Counted from the first letter of the stretch, positions 53,199-62,314 are shown. The stretch is 64,000 bases of DNA from an uncultured Anaerolineae bacterium (GCA_937995825.1 CALKJO010000005.1:124001-188000); one strand, 5' to 3'. Translations and numbers: made by a program. Notes: generated by a model not told the origin, from the letters alone.

Positions 53199-54932
53199 TC
53201 AATTTCGACGACTCAGCCAAGCGATCACCCCAGTTATCGAGACAAAAAATGATACGCCGGATATGATCGCTGCCGCCAGCGTCCCCTGATGGTTGGCGTT
53301 CAGCACCTTGATATCGATCTGGCGCGCCGGAAACGGGATGCTCTCGTCATTCAACACCCGATTCGCGTAAATGAAGATGCTGCCAACCGGCTCATGCGCC
53401 TGCTCGAACAGCGGATGATCAATGGGATAGGCGCTGACGACGTGCGAAACGCCCCACTCCGCCAGCAGCGCCGGATCGGGCGTGTATACGCGGTTCGCCG
53501 TCGCTGGATCGTCACCTGTCATGCCGAGCAGCGGCGGCTGAACGACGTTGTAGCCCTGAATCCCCATTCCCCCACCTAATTGTATCGCTTCTGCCGCGAT
53601 CTGAAGTTGAAAAGGATCGACTCCGCCGAAAATGCGCAGGTCATACGCCGCAGCCGTGCTTTGCTCAAGGCTGTAGGTTGGGGAGTAAATGCGCCCCGGA
53701 CTCAAATCCACCAGCGCAGCGGCAAGGGCGCGCTGCTCATCAGTGAGCCAATCTGAGCGCCAGCTCAGCCAACCGCGTCCTGCCAGCAGCAGATCGAGCG
53801 CCATCACTGCGATCAGCGGATAAGCGAGCGCGCCGCGCCTGCTGGCAAGCAGACGATCCACGCCATAAGTGGCGAGCAGCGGCAGGATCAGGGCGACCAC
53901 GACCCATGCGCGCGACGGCACGCGAAACCATAATAGCAGCGGAAAAAGCTCGACCAGTCGGCGCCACAGCAGCCCATTTTCGCCCAGCGCATACCATGCC
54001 GCCAGCGCGATCACCATCAGCCAATGTGCATAGCGCAGCGGCTGCGCGATCAGCGCGACCAGCCCCAACCCCAGAACGCCAAGCCCGACATACGTGAGCA
54101 GTTCAACATTCGCGCCCGCAGGCATGAGCAGTCCCAGCAGCATCTCAGGCTGAAGGGAAAAGATGCCGGACTCCTGCGGCGTGAGCGCGGCGCGGCTGAG
54201 ATGGGGCGACCAAAACAGCAGCGGGATGATCACGCCGACCGCAAGGACAGCGCAGACCAAAACCGACGGCAGCAGCGCGGGCAGCCGCGCCAGCGCTTTC
54301 TTGCGGATCGCAAGATGCGCTGCATACCATGCCGCCAGCGGCAGCGCAAACAGGCTGACGCGCATATCCGCCAAGACGATCAGCCCGGCAGTTACGCCGA
54401 CGAACAGCCATGAGCCGCGCGCTCGTTCGGGTTCAAAATGCTGTTCGACCGCAGCCATCAGCCAGGGGAACCACGCAAGCGCATAGACAATATCTAGATG
54501 CCCCGCCCCCAGATGCCCGATCAGACGCGGCGAAAGCGCAAATGCCGCGCCCCCCGTCAGACCTGCTAGCCGATGCAGCCCCAGAAGCTGTGTCCAGCGG
54601 TACATGCCCAAGCCGGCGATCAGCAGATGAGCGATCATCAGCAGATTCAGGCTGAAAGGGGGCGGAAGGAGAGCGCTGAGCCAGTTTGGAGGATAGGCAG
54701 TCTTGTTAAGCGGGTTTGCCATGAATGGCTGCCCACCCATAATCGTTTCGCGCCAGAGCGGGAGTTCACCCCGCTGAAAGCTCTGATAGAAGAACAGCGC
54801 TGCAGGATAATGCGAGGTGACAGCGTCCGAATAGCGCGCTCCGGGTGTGAATGGGAGTGAACCGAGCTGGTATCCGGTGAGCAGCAGCAGCACGCCGACC
54901 AATGCCGCCGCTCCCCATTGTTCAAGGCGCAT
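53199..54932 (-). CDS. YfhO-like polytopic membrane protein
   Basis: A protein of about 577 residues with about ten helices. The loop motif YSDAVTSHYPAALFFYQSF followed by ETIMGGQPFMANPLNKTAYP resembles the first loop of the adjacent YfhO-like protein. A C-terminal soluble domain holds NRVYTPDPALLAEWGVSH. Probably a paralogue acting on another sugar or acceptor. Start candidates are the ATG at 54932 (GAGA upstream), ATG at 54944 and TTG at 54950, all inside the end of the previous gene. Confidence 0.75.
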   Translation of the reverse strand: MRLEQWGAAALVGVLLLLTGYQLGSLPFTPGARYSDAVTSHYPAALFFYQSFQRGELPLWRETIMGGQPFMANPLNKTAYPPNWLSALLPPPFSLNLLMIAHLLIAGLGMYRWTQLLGLHRLAGLTGGAAFALSPRLIGHLGAGHLDIVYALAWFPWLMAAVEQHFEPERARGSWLFVGVTAGLIVLADMRVSLFALPLAAWYAAHLAIRKKALARLPALLPSVLVCAVLAVGVIIPLLFWSPHLSRAALTPQESGIFSLQPEMLLGLLMPAGANVELLTYVGLGVLGLGLVALIAQPLRYAHWLMVIALAAWYALGENGLLWRRLVELFPLLLWFRVPSRAWVVVALILPLLATYGVDRLLASRRGALAYPLIAVMALDLLLAGRGWLSWRSDWLTDEQRALAAALVDLSPGRIYSPTYSLEQSTAAAYDLRIFGGVDPFQLQIAAEAIQLGGGMGIQGYNVVQPPLLGMTGDDPATANRVYTPDPALLAEWGVSHVVSAYPIDHPLFEQAHEPVGSIFIYANRVLNDESIPFPARQIDIKVLNANHQGTLAAAIISGVSFFVSITGVIAWLSRRN

Positions 54933-56571
54933 AAATCTCGACATCGCCAAAGACAGCGATCAGACGCAGGCTTGCCAGACACGTGCCTGCGCCAAGCTGC
55001 CGTTCATTCGCGCCGTAGAGGACATATTTCACCTGATAGCGCTCGATTAGCCCGGCGCAGTCATCACGACCTGCATACCATGCCTCGACCTGCGCCTGTT
55101 TCTGTTCCGCATGGAGCGTTTCATACGGATGTCCATAGATGACACGCCCGCTTGTCCATCCGGGAATCCAGGCGCTCACCACCGGTGACGCCAGCAGCAC
55201 ATCACGCCGCCCAACCTCACCATCCAGCCATCGAAATGCAGCCGCATAGTCGCTTTGCAGGAATACGCCCATCACCAGATGCGGCGATCCGACCAGCGCC
55301 GGCACAATCGGCAGAAATAACATGAGAATCTGACTGACCGCGATAAAGGGAAACAGGAGCGCAAAAACAAGCTGACGGACGCGGCGGCTGATCAGCGGCA
55401 GCCATGTGTCTTCCAGCGCGCGCGCAGCAAAATATGCAATCGGGATCATCATGCCAACCGCAAATCGGCGCTGCACGTTGGTCGGAAGATACATAACCAC
55501 AATTATAGCGATCAGCCAGAGCAGCATCAGACGGTCACCGTCGCGCTCAAAGCGCCGCACAGCGCGCCAAATCCCTGGAAGCGCCAGCAGCAGCGGAATG
55601 CCGAAGCCCGCCGCCATGACCAGTGGGTTAGGCGCTTCGGTGACGTTCTGGCGATTCCATTCGGACATCCAGGGATTGTACATGATGACCATCGCGTAAT
55701 ACACCGCCAGTGGCAGCGCGGGCATCACGACTGCCAGCATCCAAGTCAGAAGGCGCGGATGGATGCGCCGATCCTTCCACCAGATCGAGCCGAGATAAAC
55801 CGCCAATGCAGCGCCAAAAGGCACGAGCGCCTGCGGATAGAGCAGCGCCAGCGCGACGCTGATCAGCCCTGCCATCCCCCAATAGCGCTCGAAGACAGGA
55901 TCATCATCTCCGCCAGGGCGCAAAACCTGAATGAACAGCGATGCCATCAGCGCCATCAGCGCCAGCGTCAGCGGAAAATGGACATTCATCAGGGTGCTGT
56001 AGAACGGAAATGCCTCAGGCAGCAGCGGAAAATCAGGAAAGGTGGTGATCTGCAGCGTCGGCGCAAGAAACCATCCGAAGCCCGACCCAACCGTGACAAT
56101 CCCGAAAAACAGAAAGCGCGTGCGTTTCCGCTGCCAGATCACAGCGCTGAGCTGATACAGCGCCACATACATGAACAGCGCAGCAAACATCCGCGCCACA
56201 TGGAACATCACCATCAAGGGAACACCGGTGAGACGGGCTGCATGCCCGAGCAGTGGATACACAACCTGAATCAGCGCGCCGCCGTGAGACTCCGGGGTAT
56301 GCTGAAAGGTGACAAGCCACTCCCCTTCAAAGCCCAGCATCATCTTTGAGAAATAAGTCGCGCCATCCAGATAATTATGCAGCGCCCCCATGAACTGCCA
56401 TCCGGGCGTGCCGCGCAGCGCAACCCAGATCAGCGGTGTGAATGCCAGCAGCACGAACGCACCCGCGATGATCACCACCCAGCGCCATTCACGCGGTGTG
56501 ATATGCATACTATAGCGCGCACCGATAATGTGCGCCTTGGGTACTATCGGCTCAATCAGAGTATCCCGCAC
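54922..56571 (-). CDS. Polytopic membrane protein, GT-C-like
   Basis: A 549-residue protein with about ten helices and an acidic first loop YLDGATYFSKMMLGFEGEW, followed by HTPESHGGALIQVVYPLLGH. This is compatible with a GT-C transferase, though the family was not recognised. A soluble C-terminus (CAGLIERYQVKYVLYGANE) follows. The start is the GTG at 56571 with GGAGG about 11 nt upstream; the ATG at 56508 has no ribosome-binding site. It is first in the nine-gene minus-strand cluster. The 56572-56755 gap to the divergent gene has no coding sequence. Confidence 0.68.
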   Translation of the reverse strand: MRDTLIEPIVPKAHIIGARYSMHITPREWRWVVIIAGAFVLLAFTPLIWVALRGTPGWQFMGALHNYLDGATYFSKMMLGFEGEWLVTFQHTPESHGGALIQVVYPLLGHAARLTGVPLMVMFHVARMFAALFMYVALYQLSAVIWQRKRTRFLFFGIVTVGSGFGWFLAPTLQITTFPDFPLLPEAFPFYSTLMNVHFPLTLALMALMASLFIQVLRPGGDDDPVFERYWGMAGLISVALALLYPQALVPFGAALAVYLGSIWWKDRRIHPRLLTWMLAVVMPALPLAVYYAMVIMYNPWMSEWNRQNVTEAPNPLVMAAGFGIPLLLALPGIWRAVRRFERDGDRLMLLWLIAIIVVMYLPTNVQRRFAVGMMIPIAYFAARALEDTWLPLISRRVRQLVFALLFPFIAVSQILMLFLPIVPALVGSPHLVMGVFLQSDYAAAFRWLDGEVGRRDVLLASPVVSAWIPGWTSGRVIYGHPYETLHAEQKQAQVEAWYAGRDDCAGLIERYQVKYVLYGANERQLGAGTCLASLRLIAVFGDVEIYAP

Positions 56572-56671
56572 TTTGATCTTTCCCTCCCCGAGCGCCGCGC
56601 CCTACTACCGAGTTACCTTAGATAATTCTCATTGTACATGCTAAACCGCTTCAGAACGTGGGCAATTCTTA

Positions 56672-56700
56672 TGGTCAGCGCCGCGTCGGATCGATAAAAT
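56672..56700 (+). promoter_or_regulatory. Candidate promoter for the NACHT-HEAT gene
   Basis: TGGTCA (56672-56677) and TAAAAT (56695-56700) are 17 nt apart, about 55 nt before the start at 56756. The -10 box is good, the -35 box is weak. Confidence 0.4.
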
Positions 56701-56755
56701 TGTGATGTAAAAGCGCGTTATGCGGCACCTCGATGGCGCTCTGGAGACGATGATC

Positions 56756-59464
56756 ATGGATTTCGATCTTGGAAGTTTTGGTATCGGTCTGGTCACCGGG
56801 TGGATCACTGCCTATGCAGTTTATCGCGCGCGCGGTTTATTCCAGGCAACAGCGGCAACTTTGTCAGACACGACCGCCAAAGTCAGCAATGCAGCAGTCC
56901 GCAGCGCCGACAGTCGGTATGTGTCCGACCTGATCGCCTTCTGCGAGTCGGCGCATCTGGCAGGCGGGCAGGTGAAGCTCTCCGATATCGTGATCGAACC
57001 GCGCTTCGTCCCGCAGCAGGAATTTGCGCGCCCGATCCCGCCGGATGAATACCGCGATGTCTTTGAAATCGTCCCCAGAACCCACGATCACCCATCCCTG
57101 TACAGTCATTACAACATCGACACCCTCAGCATTAACGAATTGTCGGAAGGCAGCCGCGCAGTCGCACTTTTAGGCGAGCCGGGAAGCGGTCGTACAACCG
57201 CGCTGCTCGCGATTGCACTGCACAGCTTGGGAAAAATCCGCTTCACGCCGCCGCCGGACACGATTCAGCAGCAGCTGGACTCGGAAGAAGAGCGGATGAA
57301 CGAGAAAGAGCGCAGCGTCCGCATCAAAGAGCGCGTGATGATGGAACAGCGCGCAAAAGAGCAGTTAGCAATGGAGCGCGGCGTCAAATTTGATGAAAAA
57401 GCTGATGAAGAGACAAAGAATAAGCTACCGCTGTTCAATCGTCTGATGCCGATCTATGTGCATTTTGGCGATATTCGGCTCGGTAACGAATATGGCGGAC
57501 AGATCGACCCGGCTGAGCCGATTGTGCGCGCCGTCCAGCACATCGTCAAGCGGGTCACTGCCAGCACTATCCCGCGCCACATTTACCGCCGACTGTCTGA
57601 AGGGCAGGTGCTGCTGCTGCTCGATGGCTTCGACGATCTGCCGCTGAGCGAGCGCCCAGCAGCGCTGGCGTGGCTGGCGGCGTTCATGAAGGAATATGGC
57701 AGCAATTTCGTGATCGCGGCAGGTCCTGCGACAGGATTTGCCGGACTGGTCAAGGTAGGCTTCACGCCAGTTTACATCCGCCCCTGGCATCAGGCGAACA
57801 TCGACAACTACATCACCCGCTTCAGCGGCATGTGGACGGCTATCGGACGCCGACGGGGTCGAAATGTGAAGCCGGTTGCCGCTGATGCTGTTGACCGCAG
57901 CCGAGTCGGTGTGCGCGGGCTGAATCCGCTCGAACTAACGCTCAAACTGTGGGCTGCCTATGCCGATGACACCGAGATGCCCGGCTATGAAGGCTGGCTG
58001 CGCGCCTTCCTCAAACGCAGTCTGCCCGATGACCGCTATCTGGACAGCACGTTCAACAGCATGGCACTCATGGGCGCGCTTCAGCTTGAAGAAGGCTTTA
58101 TCACAAGTTCGCGCCTGCAAGCCCTGAACATCGGCGATGACATGGACGCTGCGCTGCCTATGCCTAGCATCGATGCCAGTGCCAGCGCCGAGTCCTCCAC
58201 AGACGCCGCAGCACCAGCCGCTAAGCGCGGGCGCGGGCGGAAAAAAGAAGAAGATACAGCGGAGACTGCGACAGTGCAGGGTCGGCTGCTCGGCGCGCTG
58301 CGCGCCGCCCGTCTGCTGATCCGCTATCGCGGCGACCGCTACCAGTTCCATCCGATGCTGGCATCCTACCTCGCCAGCCTGACGCTGAAAACCCCGGAGC
58401 AGGTCACGGCAAAACTGGACAATCCAGCCTGGAAACAGGCAGTTGCATATGCGGCGGGGCGCGTGCCAATGGATGCGATTGTGACAGCGCGGCTGAATGG
58501 ATCGACTGACCTGATGCAGGAACAGGTGATTGAGATGGCGCGTTGGGTGCCATTCGCGCCAGTTGATGCTGCATGGCGGGGTGAACTCCTTAAGCATTAC
58601 GGGCTGATGCTCACTGCGCCGAACCAATATCCGCTCCTGCGCGAACGCGCCGCAGCCGCGCTGGTTGAGACGCGCGATCAGCGAAGCGCCCTCTTCATCC
58701 TCCGTAAAGCCGTTCGCAACAGCGTCCCGGAGATCAGAGCGCTGGCATGTATCGGCATGGGTGCGATGGGCGATCCGGAGGCGCTGAAAGACCTGCGCGC
58801 GCTCGTGCGCGATCAGGTAGAGGATGTCGCCGTCGCTGCGACGCTGGCACTCGGCGCAGTTGGCACGCCGGACGCGGTCGAATTCTTGCGCGATGTGTTT
58901 GAAAACGGGACGGAACGTCAGCGTCAGGCAGCGGCGGAAACCTTTGCCATGATGCCAGACCTGGGCTATCCGATCCTGAATGCCGCGATGCAGGACAGCG
59001 ACTACATGATCCGTCGTTCGGGCGCAATGGGGCTGCGGCGTCTGCGCACAACCTGGGCGCTCATTTGGATTTACCGCGCTTACTTGGACGACGATCAATG
59101 GTATGTCAAGTCAGCAGCGCAGCAGGCGTATGAAGAACTGCAATTCGGTCGCCCCACTTCGCCAACTGCGCCTTATCCAACGCCGGATCAGATCGACTGG
59201 CTCAAAACCTGGGTATCACAGAAGGGGGAAAAGCTCCCTCAGGGCGATCTCGCCAGCCAGATGCTTATCCGGGCGTTAGTCGAAGGGGATACAGAAACAC
59301 GTAAGCTGGCTGCCATAAATATCGGGCAGCTTGGCATGATCAATGCGATGAAAACGCTCTATAATGCTCTGCGCGATCGCCAGGATGGGGTGCGCATCAG
59401 CGCGCATCGGGCGCTGGCGATCCTTCAGATGCAGTTGGGGCGCGGGTTGCCTGCGGCGAACTGA
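56756..59464 (+). CDS. Membrane-anchored NACHT-like NTPase with C-terminal HEAT repeats
   Basis: A 902-residue protein. A single N-terminal helix (GIGLVTGWITAYAVYRA) anchors it. The NTPase domain has GEPGSGRTT at 140-148, where Arg146 replaces the Walker A lysine, and Walker B LLLLDGFDDLP near residue 289. Between them lies a charged coiled-coil insert (KERSVRIKERVMMEQRAKEQ). After a basic linker (KRGRGRKKEE) come HEAT-like repeats (VPEIRALACIGMGAMGDPEALKD, DVAVAATLALGAVGTPDAVEFL). The architecture is that of STAND sensor proteins. The start ATG at 56756 has GGAG about 9 nt upstream; the ATG codons at 56720 and 56750 are less likely. Function unknown; defence or signalling are both possible. 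Confidence 0.8.
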   Translation: MDFDLGSFGIGLVTGWITAYAVYRARGLFQATAATLSDTTAKVSNAAVRSADSRYVSDLIAFCESAHLAGGQVKLSDIVIEPRFVPQQEFARPIPPDEYRDVFEIVPRTHDHPSLYSHYNIDTLSINELSEGSRAVALLGEPGSGRTTALLAIALHSLGKIRFTPPPDTIQQQLDSEEERMNEKERSVRIKERVMMEQRAKEQLAMERGVKFDEKADEETKNKLPLFNRLMPIYVHFGDIRLGNEYGGQIDPAEPIVRAVQHIVKRVTASTIPRHIYRRLSEGQVLLLLDGFDDLPLSERPAALAWLAAFMKEYGSNFVIAAGPATGFAGLVKVGFTPVYIRPWHQANIDNYITRFSGMWTAIGRRRGRNVKPVAADAVDRSRVGVRGLNPLELTLKLWAAYADDTEMPGYEGWLRAFLKRSLPDDRYLDSTFNSMALMGALQLEEGFITSSRLQALNIGDDMDAALPMPSIDASASAESSTDAAAPAAKRGRGRKKEEDTAETATVQGRLLGALRAARLLIRYRGDRYQFHPMLASYLASLTLKTPEQVTAKLDNPAWKQAVAYAAGRVPMDAIVTARLNGSTDLMQEQVIEMARWVPFAPVDAAWRGELLKHYGLMLTAPNQYPLLRERAAAALVETRDQRSALFILRKAVRNSVPEIRALACIGMGAMGDPEALKDLRALVRDQVEDVAVAATLALGAVGTPDAVEFLRDVFENGTERQRQAAAETFAMMPDLGYPILNAAMQDSDYMIRRSGAMGLRRLRTTWALIWIYRAYLDDDQWYVKSAAQQAYEELQFGRPTSPTAPYPTPDQIDWLKTWVSQKGEKLPQGDLASQMLIRALVEGDTETRKLAAINIGQLGMINAMKTLYNALRDRQDGVRISAHRALAILQMQLGRGLPAAN

Positions 59465-59469
59465 GCGCA

Positions 59470-59988
59470 TCATTCACCTGTCTGCGGCAGGACTTCATTC
59501 TCCGGTGAACAGGGAACGATGCGGTCGAAATCGGTGTGAAAGAGATGGTACTGCTCGCCTGTCGTCAGGACGATGCGATAGCCATCGACCAGCGCCGGCG
59601 CGTAAACCACATCGGGGGACGGACAGCCAAGACTAGTGTCCGTCCAGATATAGGGTGTGATTTCAACCAGACGGACGCGCACGAGCGGCAGATCATCACG
59701 CTGAGACACATAGGCGCGCGCCAGCGCCACCAGCTCCGCCGCAATCGGATCGACCGAGATCAGATCATCAGACGGTTCAGCGGTTGGCTCAACGGGAAGC
59801 GCTTCGATCAGATCGATGGGTGCGGGAAGTGACTGCAGCGTGCTGGTAGGCGGCGTGGTTGGAACCGGCGTCGGCAGCGCGATCAAGGTAGCCGTCGGCA
59901 GCGGCACACTGTCCGACGCCGAGTCGCACGCTGGCAGCGCCCACATCATCGCAAACGCTGCTGCCAACAAAACCGCACACCGAGCCAC
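59470..59988 (-). CDS. Lipoprotein with a conserved 'SLGCPSP...Y' C-terminal motif
   Basis: A 172-residue protein with a lipobox ALPAC (Cys21), a Pro/Thr linker of about 60 residues and a C-terminal domain reading WTDTSLGCPSPDVVYAPAL, then DGYRIVLTTGEQYHLFHTD and VPCSPEN. A similar SLGCP...GYRI...YH pattern occurs in lipoproteins of several phyla, but no function is known. GTG start at 59988. It follows yggU by 10 nt and is last in the pgeF-yggS-yggT-yggU run; it faces the NACHT-HEAT gene with only 5 bp between stops. Confidence 0.7.
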   Translation of the reverse strand: MARCAVLLAAAFAMMWALPACDSASDSVPLPTATLIALPTPVPTTPPTSTLQSLPAPIDLIEALPVEPTAEPSDDLISVDPIAAELVALARAYVSQRDDLPLVRVRLVEITPYIWTDTSLGCPSPDVVYAPALVDGYRIVLTTGEQYHLFHTDFDRIVPCSPENEVLPQTGE

Positions 59989-59998
59989 GATTCACTAG

Positions 59999-60313
59999 TT
60001 AGGTCGCGCCCAACAGGCGCTGCTCAACCTGCTCCGTAGTAATGCCTTCGATGCTGACGATTTTCTCACGTCCACCCGCCCCAGCGACAATTTCCAGCGC
60101 CGACACCGGGACACCCAGCTGCACTGCGAGGAAATTCAGCAGTTCCTCATTCGCCGCCGGATCGCCCGCCGGAGAGTTGACCAACCGAATCTTGAGGACG
60201 CCGTCTTCTTGAATGCCTGCCAGCTCAGTCTGCGCCGATTGAGTTACCACGCGGATGGTCAGCGCAGCACCGCCACGCGCATCGGTAATATTGAACTCAC
60301 GCTTGACAGACAT
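59999..60313 (-). CDS. yggU: DUF167/YggU-family protein
   Basis: A 104-residue protein. Near the C-terminus LNFLAVQLGVPVSALEIVAGAGGREK and upstream VLKIRLVNSPAGDPAANEEL match the DUF167 (YggU) family, whose members are small alpha/beta proteins of unknown function often linked with yggT and yggS. The start ATG is followed by a short charged strand. The 76-bp gap before yggT holds no other gene. Confidence 0.88.
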   Translation of the reverse strand: MSVKREFNITDARGGAALTIRVVTQSAQTELAGIQEDGVLKIRLVNSPAGDPAANEELLNFLAVQLGVPVSALEIVAGAGGREKIVSIEGITTEQVEQRLLGAT

Positions 60314-60389
60314 GTTGACCTCTTATGCCACCCGTGCGAGATGATTGTCGCAATGAATCGTAACACGCAATTCAATCATGCGCAACTCG

Positions 60390-60635
60390 CTAGAAAATGA
60401 AGCGTATGAGCAGGTTAATGCCCACAATCACCAGCAGTGGGCTGAGATCGATCGTGGCGAACACGCCCGTTTGTGGAAGCGCGCTGCGGATCGGGCGCAG
60501 AACGGGTTCGGTGATGTCATACACCATCCGGATCAATGGATTACTGCGGTCGATGTTCGGGAACCAGCTTAAGAGAACACGCGCGAACAGAACCAGTTCG
60601 AACAGCAGTAGTGCGTAGTAAATCAGGATCATCAA
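60390..60635 (-). CDS. yggT: YggT-family membrane protein
   Basis: An 81-residue protein with two hydrophobic helices (YYALLLFELVLFARVLLSWF and LSPLLVIVGINLLIRFIF) and the YggT signature PLIRMVYDITEPVLRPIRSALP between them. YggT proteins have one or two such units; this is the single form. The function is uncertain, with a link to turgor, ion homeostasis and, in Gram-positives, septum formation. It follows yggS by 18 nt. Confidence 0.92.
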   Translation of the reverse strand: MMILIYYALLLFELVLFARVLLSWFPNIDRSNPLIRMVYDITEPVLRPIRSALPQTGVFATIDLSPLLVIVGINLLIRFIF

Positions 60636-60653
60636 TTTCCTCTTTGTCTTTCG

Positions 60654-61391
60654 TTAGACTCGTCGTTCGCCGAAAATTGCCCGCCCTACCCGCACCCAGG
60701 TCGCGCCTTCCTCAACTGCAACCGGATAGTCATCGGTCATGCCCATGCTCAGATCGGGCAGCGGGATGCCGGTCGCTTCAACTAATGCGGATCGCAGCGC
60801 CGCCAGTGAGGCAAAGACCGGGCGCGCATCCTCCATCCGCTCGACGATAGGAGCCATCGTCATGAGTCCGCACAAATGCAGACCAGGAAGCGCGCCAATC
60901 GTCAGCACATCCGCCTGAAGCTGCTCACGGCGCGCCGGCTCCCTCTGCCAGTTCAGGGCGTCAAAGCCGGCTTTGCTCGCTTCACCGGAGACATTGATCT
61001 CCAGAAAGATGTCCAGTGTCCGCCCAGTCTCAACCGCCGCTCGCGACAGTTTGTTCGCCAGCCTGACCGTATCGACCGAATGGATCACTGGAAAGAGCGA
61101 CACTGCGTCTTTCGCCTTGCGGCTCTGCAAATGCCCAATCATATGCCAAGTCGGTCGATGCAACGTGCGCGCTTCGACAGCCGGGATCTTCGACTCAGCT
61201 TCTTCTACGCGATTCTCACCTAAATGTTGCACACCCGCTTCCAGCGCAGCCAGAACAGTCTCAACCGGGTGTGTCTTGCTGACCGCGATCAGCTGAACGA
61301 ACGCCGGATTGCGCCCGGAGCGCGCACATGCCGCCGCGATCTGTTCCTGCACCCGCGCTAAGTTGTCGGCAATCTGATGGGGCTGGCTCAT
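60654..61391 (-). CDS. yggS: PLP homeostasis protein (YggS/PLPBP family)
   Basis: A 245-residue TIM-barrel protein. The pyridoxal-binding lysine lies in LIAVSKTHPVETV, and VQHLGENRVEEAESK, WHMIGHLQSRKAK and DLSMGMTDDYPVAV are family hallmarks. It binds PLP without known catalysis and keeps the B6 pool in balance. It overlaps pgeF by ATGA and precedes yggT, as in many bacteria. Confidence 0.94.
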   Translation of the reverse strand: MSQPHQIADNLARVQEQIAAACARSGRNPAFVQLIAVSKTHPVETVLAALEAGVQHLGENRVEEAESKIPAVEARTLHRPTWHMIGHLQSRKAKDAVSLFPVIHSVDTVRLANKLSRAAVETGRTLDIFLEINVSGEASKAGFDALNWQREPARREQLQADVLTIGALPGLHLCGLMTMAPIVERMEDARPVFASLAALRSALVEATGIPLPDLSMGMTDDYPVAVEEGATWVRVGRAIFGERRV

Positions 61392-62161
61392 AGTGACATG
61401 ACCGCCCCGAAGCGACCTGTACGCCCTTTTTCAGCGCGATGAGAGAAGAATTCATCCGTCCGCGCCGCCGTGCAAAGCCCAGCCGTCTGGATGTTTTCGA
61501 CGCCAGCGCGCTCCAGGTCGATTCGATTTGCCGCCCAGAGATCGAAATAGGCGGTTCCGTCTGCCGGATCGCGGCGGATGATTTGGTTTACGTCTCCGAA
61601 ATAGGCACGAGCAGCGGTCACCACTTCTTCCCCGACTTGGTAGCGGTCAACGCTGATGCTCGGACCGATCCATGCCTGCATATCAGCAGGGCGGCAGCCA
61701 AAGGCAGTGACCATTGCCTTAACCAGTGAAGCGCTCATCCCCGCCACTGTGCCGCGCCAGCCGGCGTGCGCCATGCCAATTGCGCCTTTGCGCGGATCAA
61801 AGATCAGAATGGGCGTGCAGTCCGCGAAGCGCATCGCGAGCGGGGTGTCAGCGCGATCCGTGATCAGCGCGTCCGCCGCTGCAAGCCAGCGTCTTCCGTG
61901 AACAGGACGAGAAGCGTAAACCACATCGATCCCATGCACCTGCCAGACGGTGCAGGCGCGATCCGCACGCACCCCAAGCGCAGCATACATCCGCTCATGA
62001 TTGGCGCGCACCGCCTGCGCCGTGTCACCGACATTGCCACCCAGATTCAGCGATGCCCAAGGCGCTTTGCTCACTCCGCCGGCGCGGGTGAAAACTCCAT
62101 GCTTTATCCCCCACTCAGGGAGATGATAGTATGTTACACTGTCGATAGTGGTACGTTCCAT
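61388..62161 (-). CDS. pgeF: Peptidoglycan editing factor PgeF (YfiH/laccase-domain family)
   Basis: A 257-residue protein. It opens with GIKHGVFTRAGGVSKAPWASLNLG and has RFADCTPILIFDP and MAHAGWRGTVAGMSASLV, the cysteine and histidine zinc-site motifs of the family. In E. coli the enzyme removes wrongly incorporated serine from peptidoglycan precursors (amidase activity); some relatives act as purine nucleosidases or phosphorylases. The start is the ATG at 62161; a GTG at 62182 is possible, and neither has a strong ribosome-binding site. First gene of the pgeF-yggS-yggT-yggU run. Confidence 0.92.
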   Translation of the reverse strand: MERTTIDSVTYYHLPEWGIKHGVFTRAGGVSKAPWASLNLGGNVGDTAQAVRANHERMYAALGVRADRACTVWQVHGIDVVYASRPVHGRRWLAAADALITDRADTPLAMRFADCTPILIFDPRKGAIGMAHAGWRGTVAGMSASLVKAMVTAFGCRPADMQAWIGPSISVDRYQVGEEVVTAARAYFGDVNQIIRRDPADGTAYFDLWAANRIDLERAGVENIQTAGLCTAARTDEFFSHRAEKGRTGRFGAVMSL

Positions 62162-62238
62162 ATGAATATTGATAGGTTCCACACTGCACGCGACTATGTT
62201 CGCGGAGAAAGCGCGCTCAAACTCTGCTCGTAAGCTGT

Positions 62239-62267
62239 ATTATACAAGCACCTTGCAAGTATGCGAA
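62239..62267 (-). promoter_or_regulatory. Promoter for the pgeF operon
   Basis: On the minus strand a perfect TATAAT (62244-62239) is preceded by TTCGCA (62267-62262) at 17 nt. The leader to the ATG is about 70 nt. It lies in the 185-bp divergent gap 62162-62346 with the next promoter. Confidence 0.6.
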
Positions 62268-62284
62268 GCTGCGAGACGTTCAGC

Positions 62285-62314
62285 TTGCTGATGGCGAAAA
62301 AACAGATGTATACT
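62285..62314 (+). promoter_or_regulatory. Promoter for the NarL-type regulator and kinase
   Basis: TTGCTG (62285-62290) and TATACT (62309-62314) are 18 nt apart with an A-rich spacer, about 32 nt before the ATG at 62347. It is divergent from the pgeF promoter 18 bp away. Confidence 0.62.

Noticed and set aside
57935..59098. Minus-strand open frame (387 codons) opposite the NACHT-HEAT gene
   Set aside because: No recognisable motif, His/Arg-rich translation, and full overlap with a gene that has NTPase and HEAT motifs.
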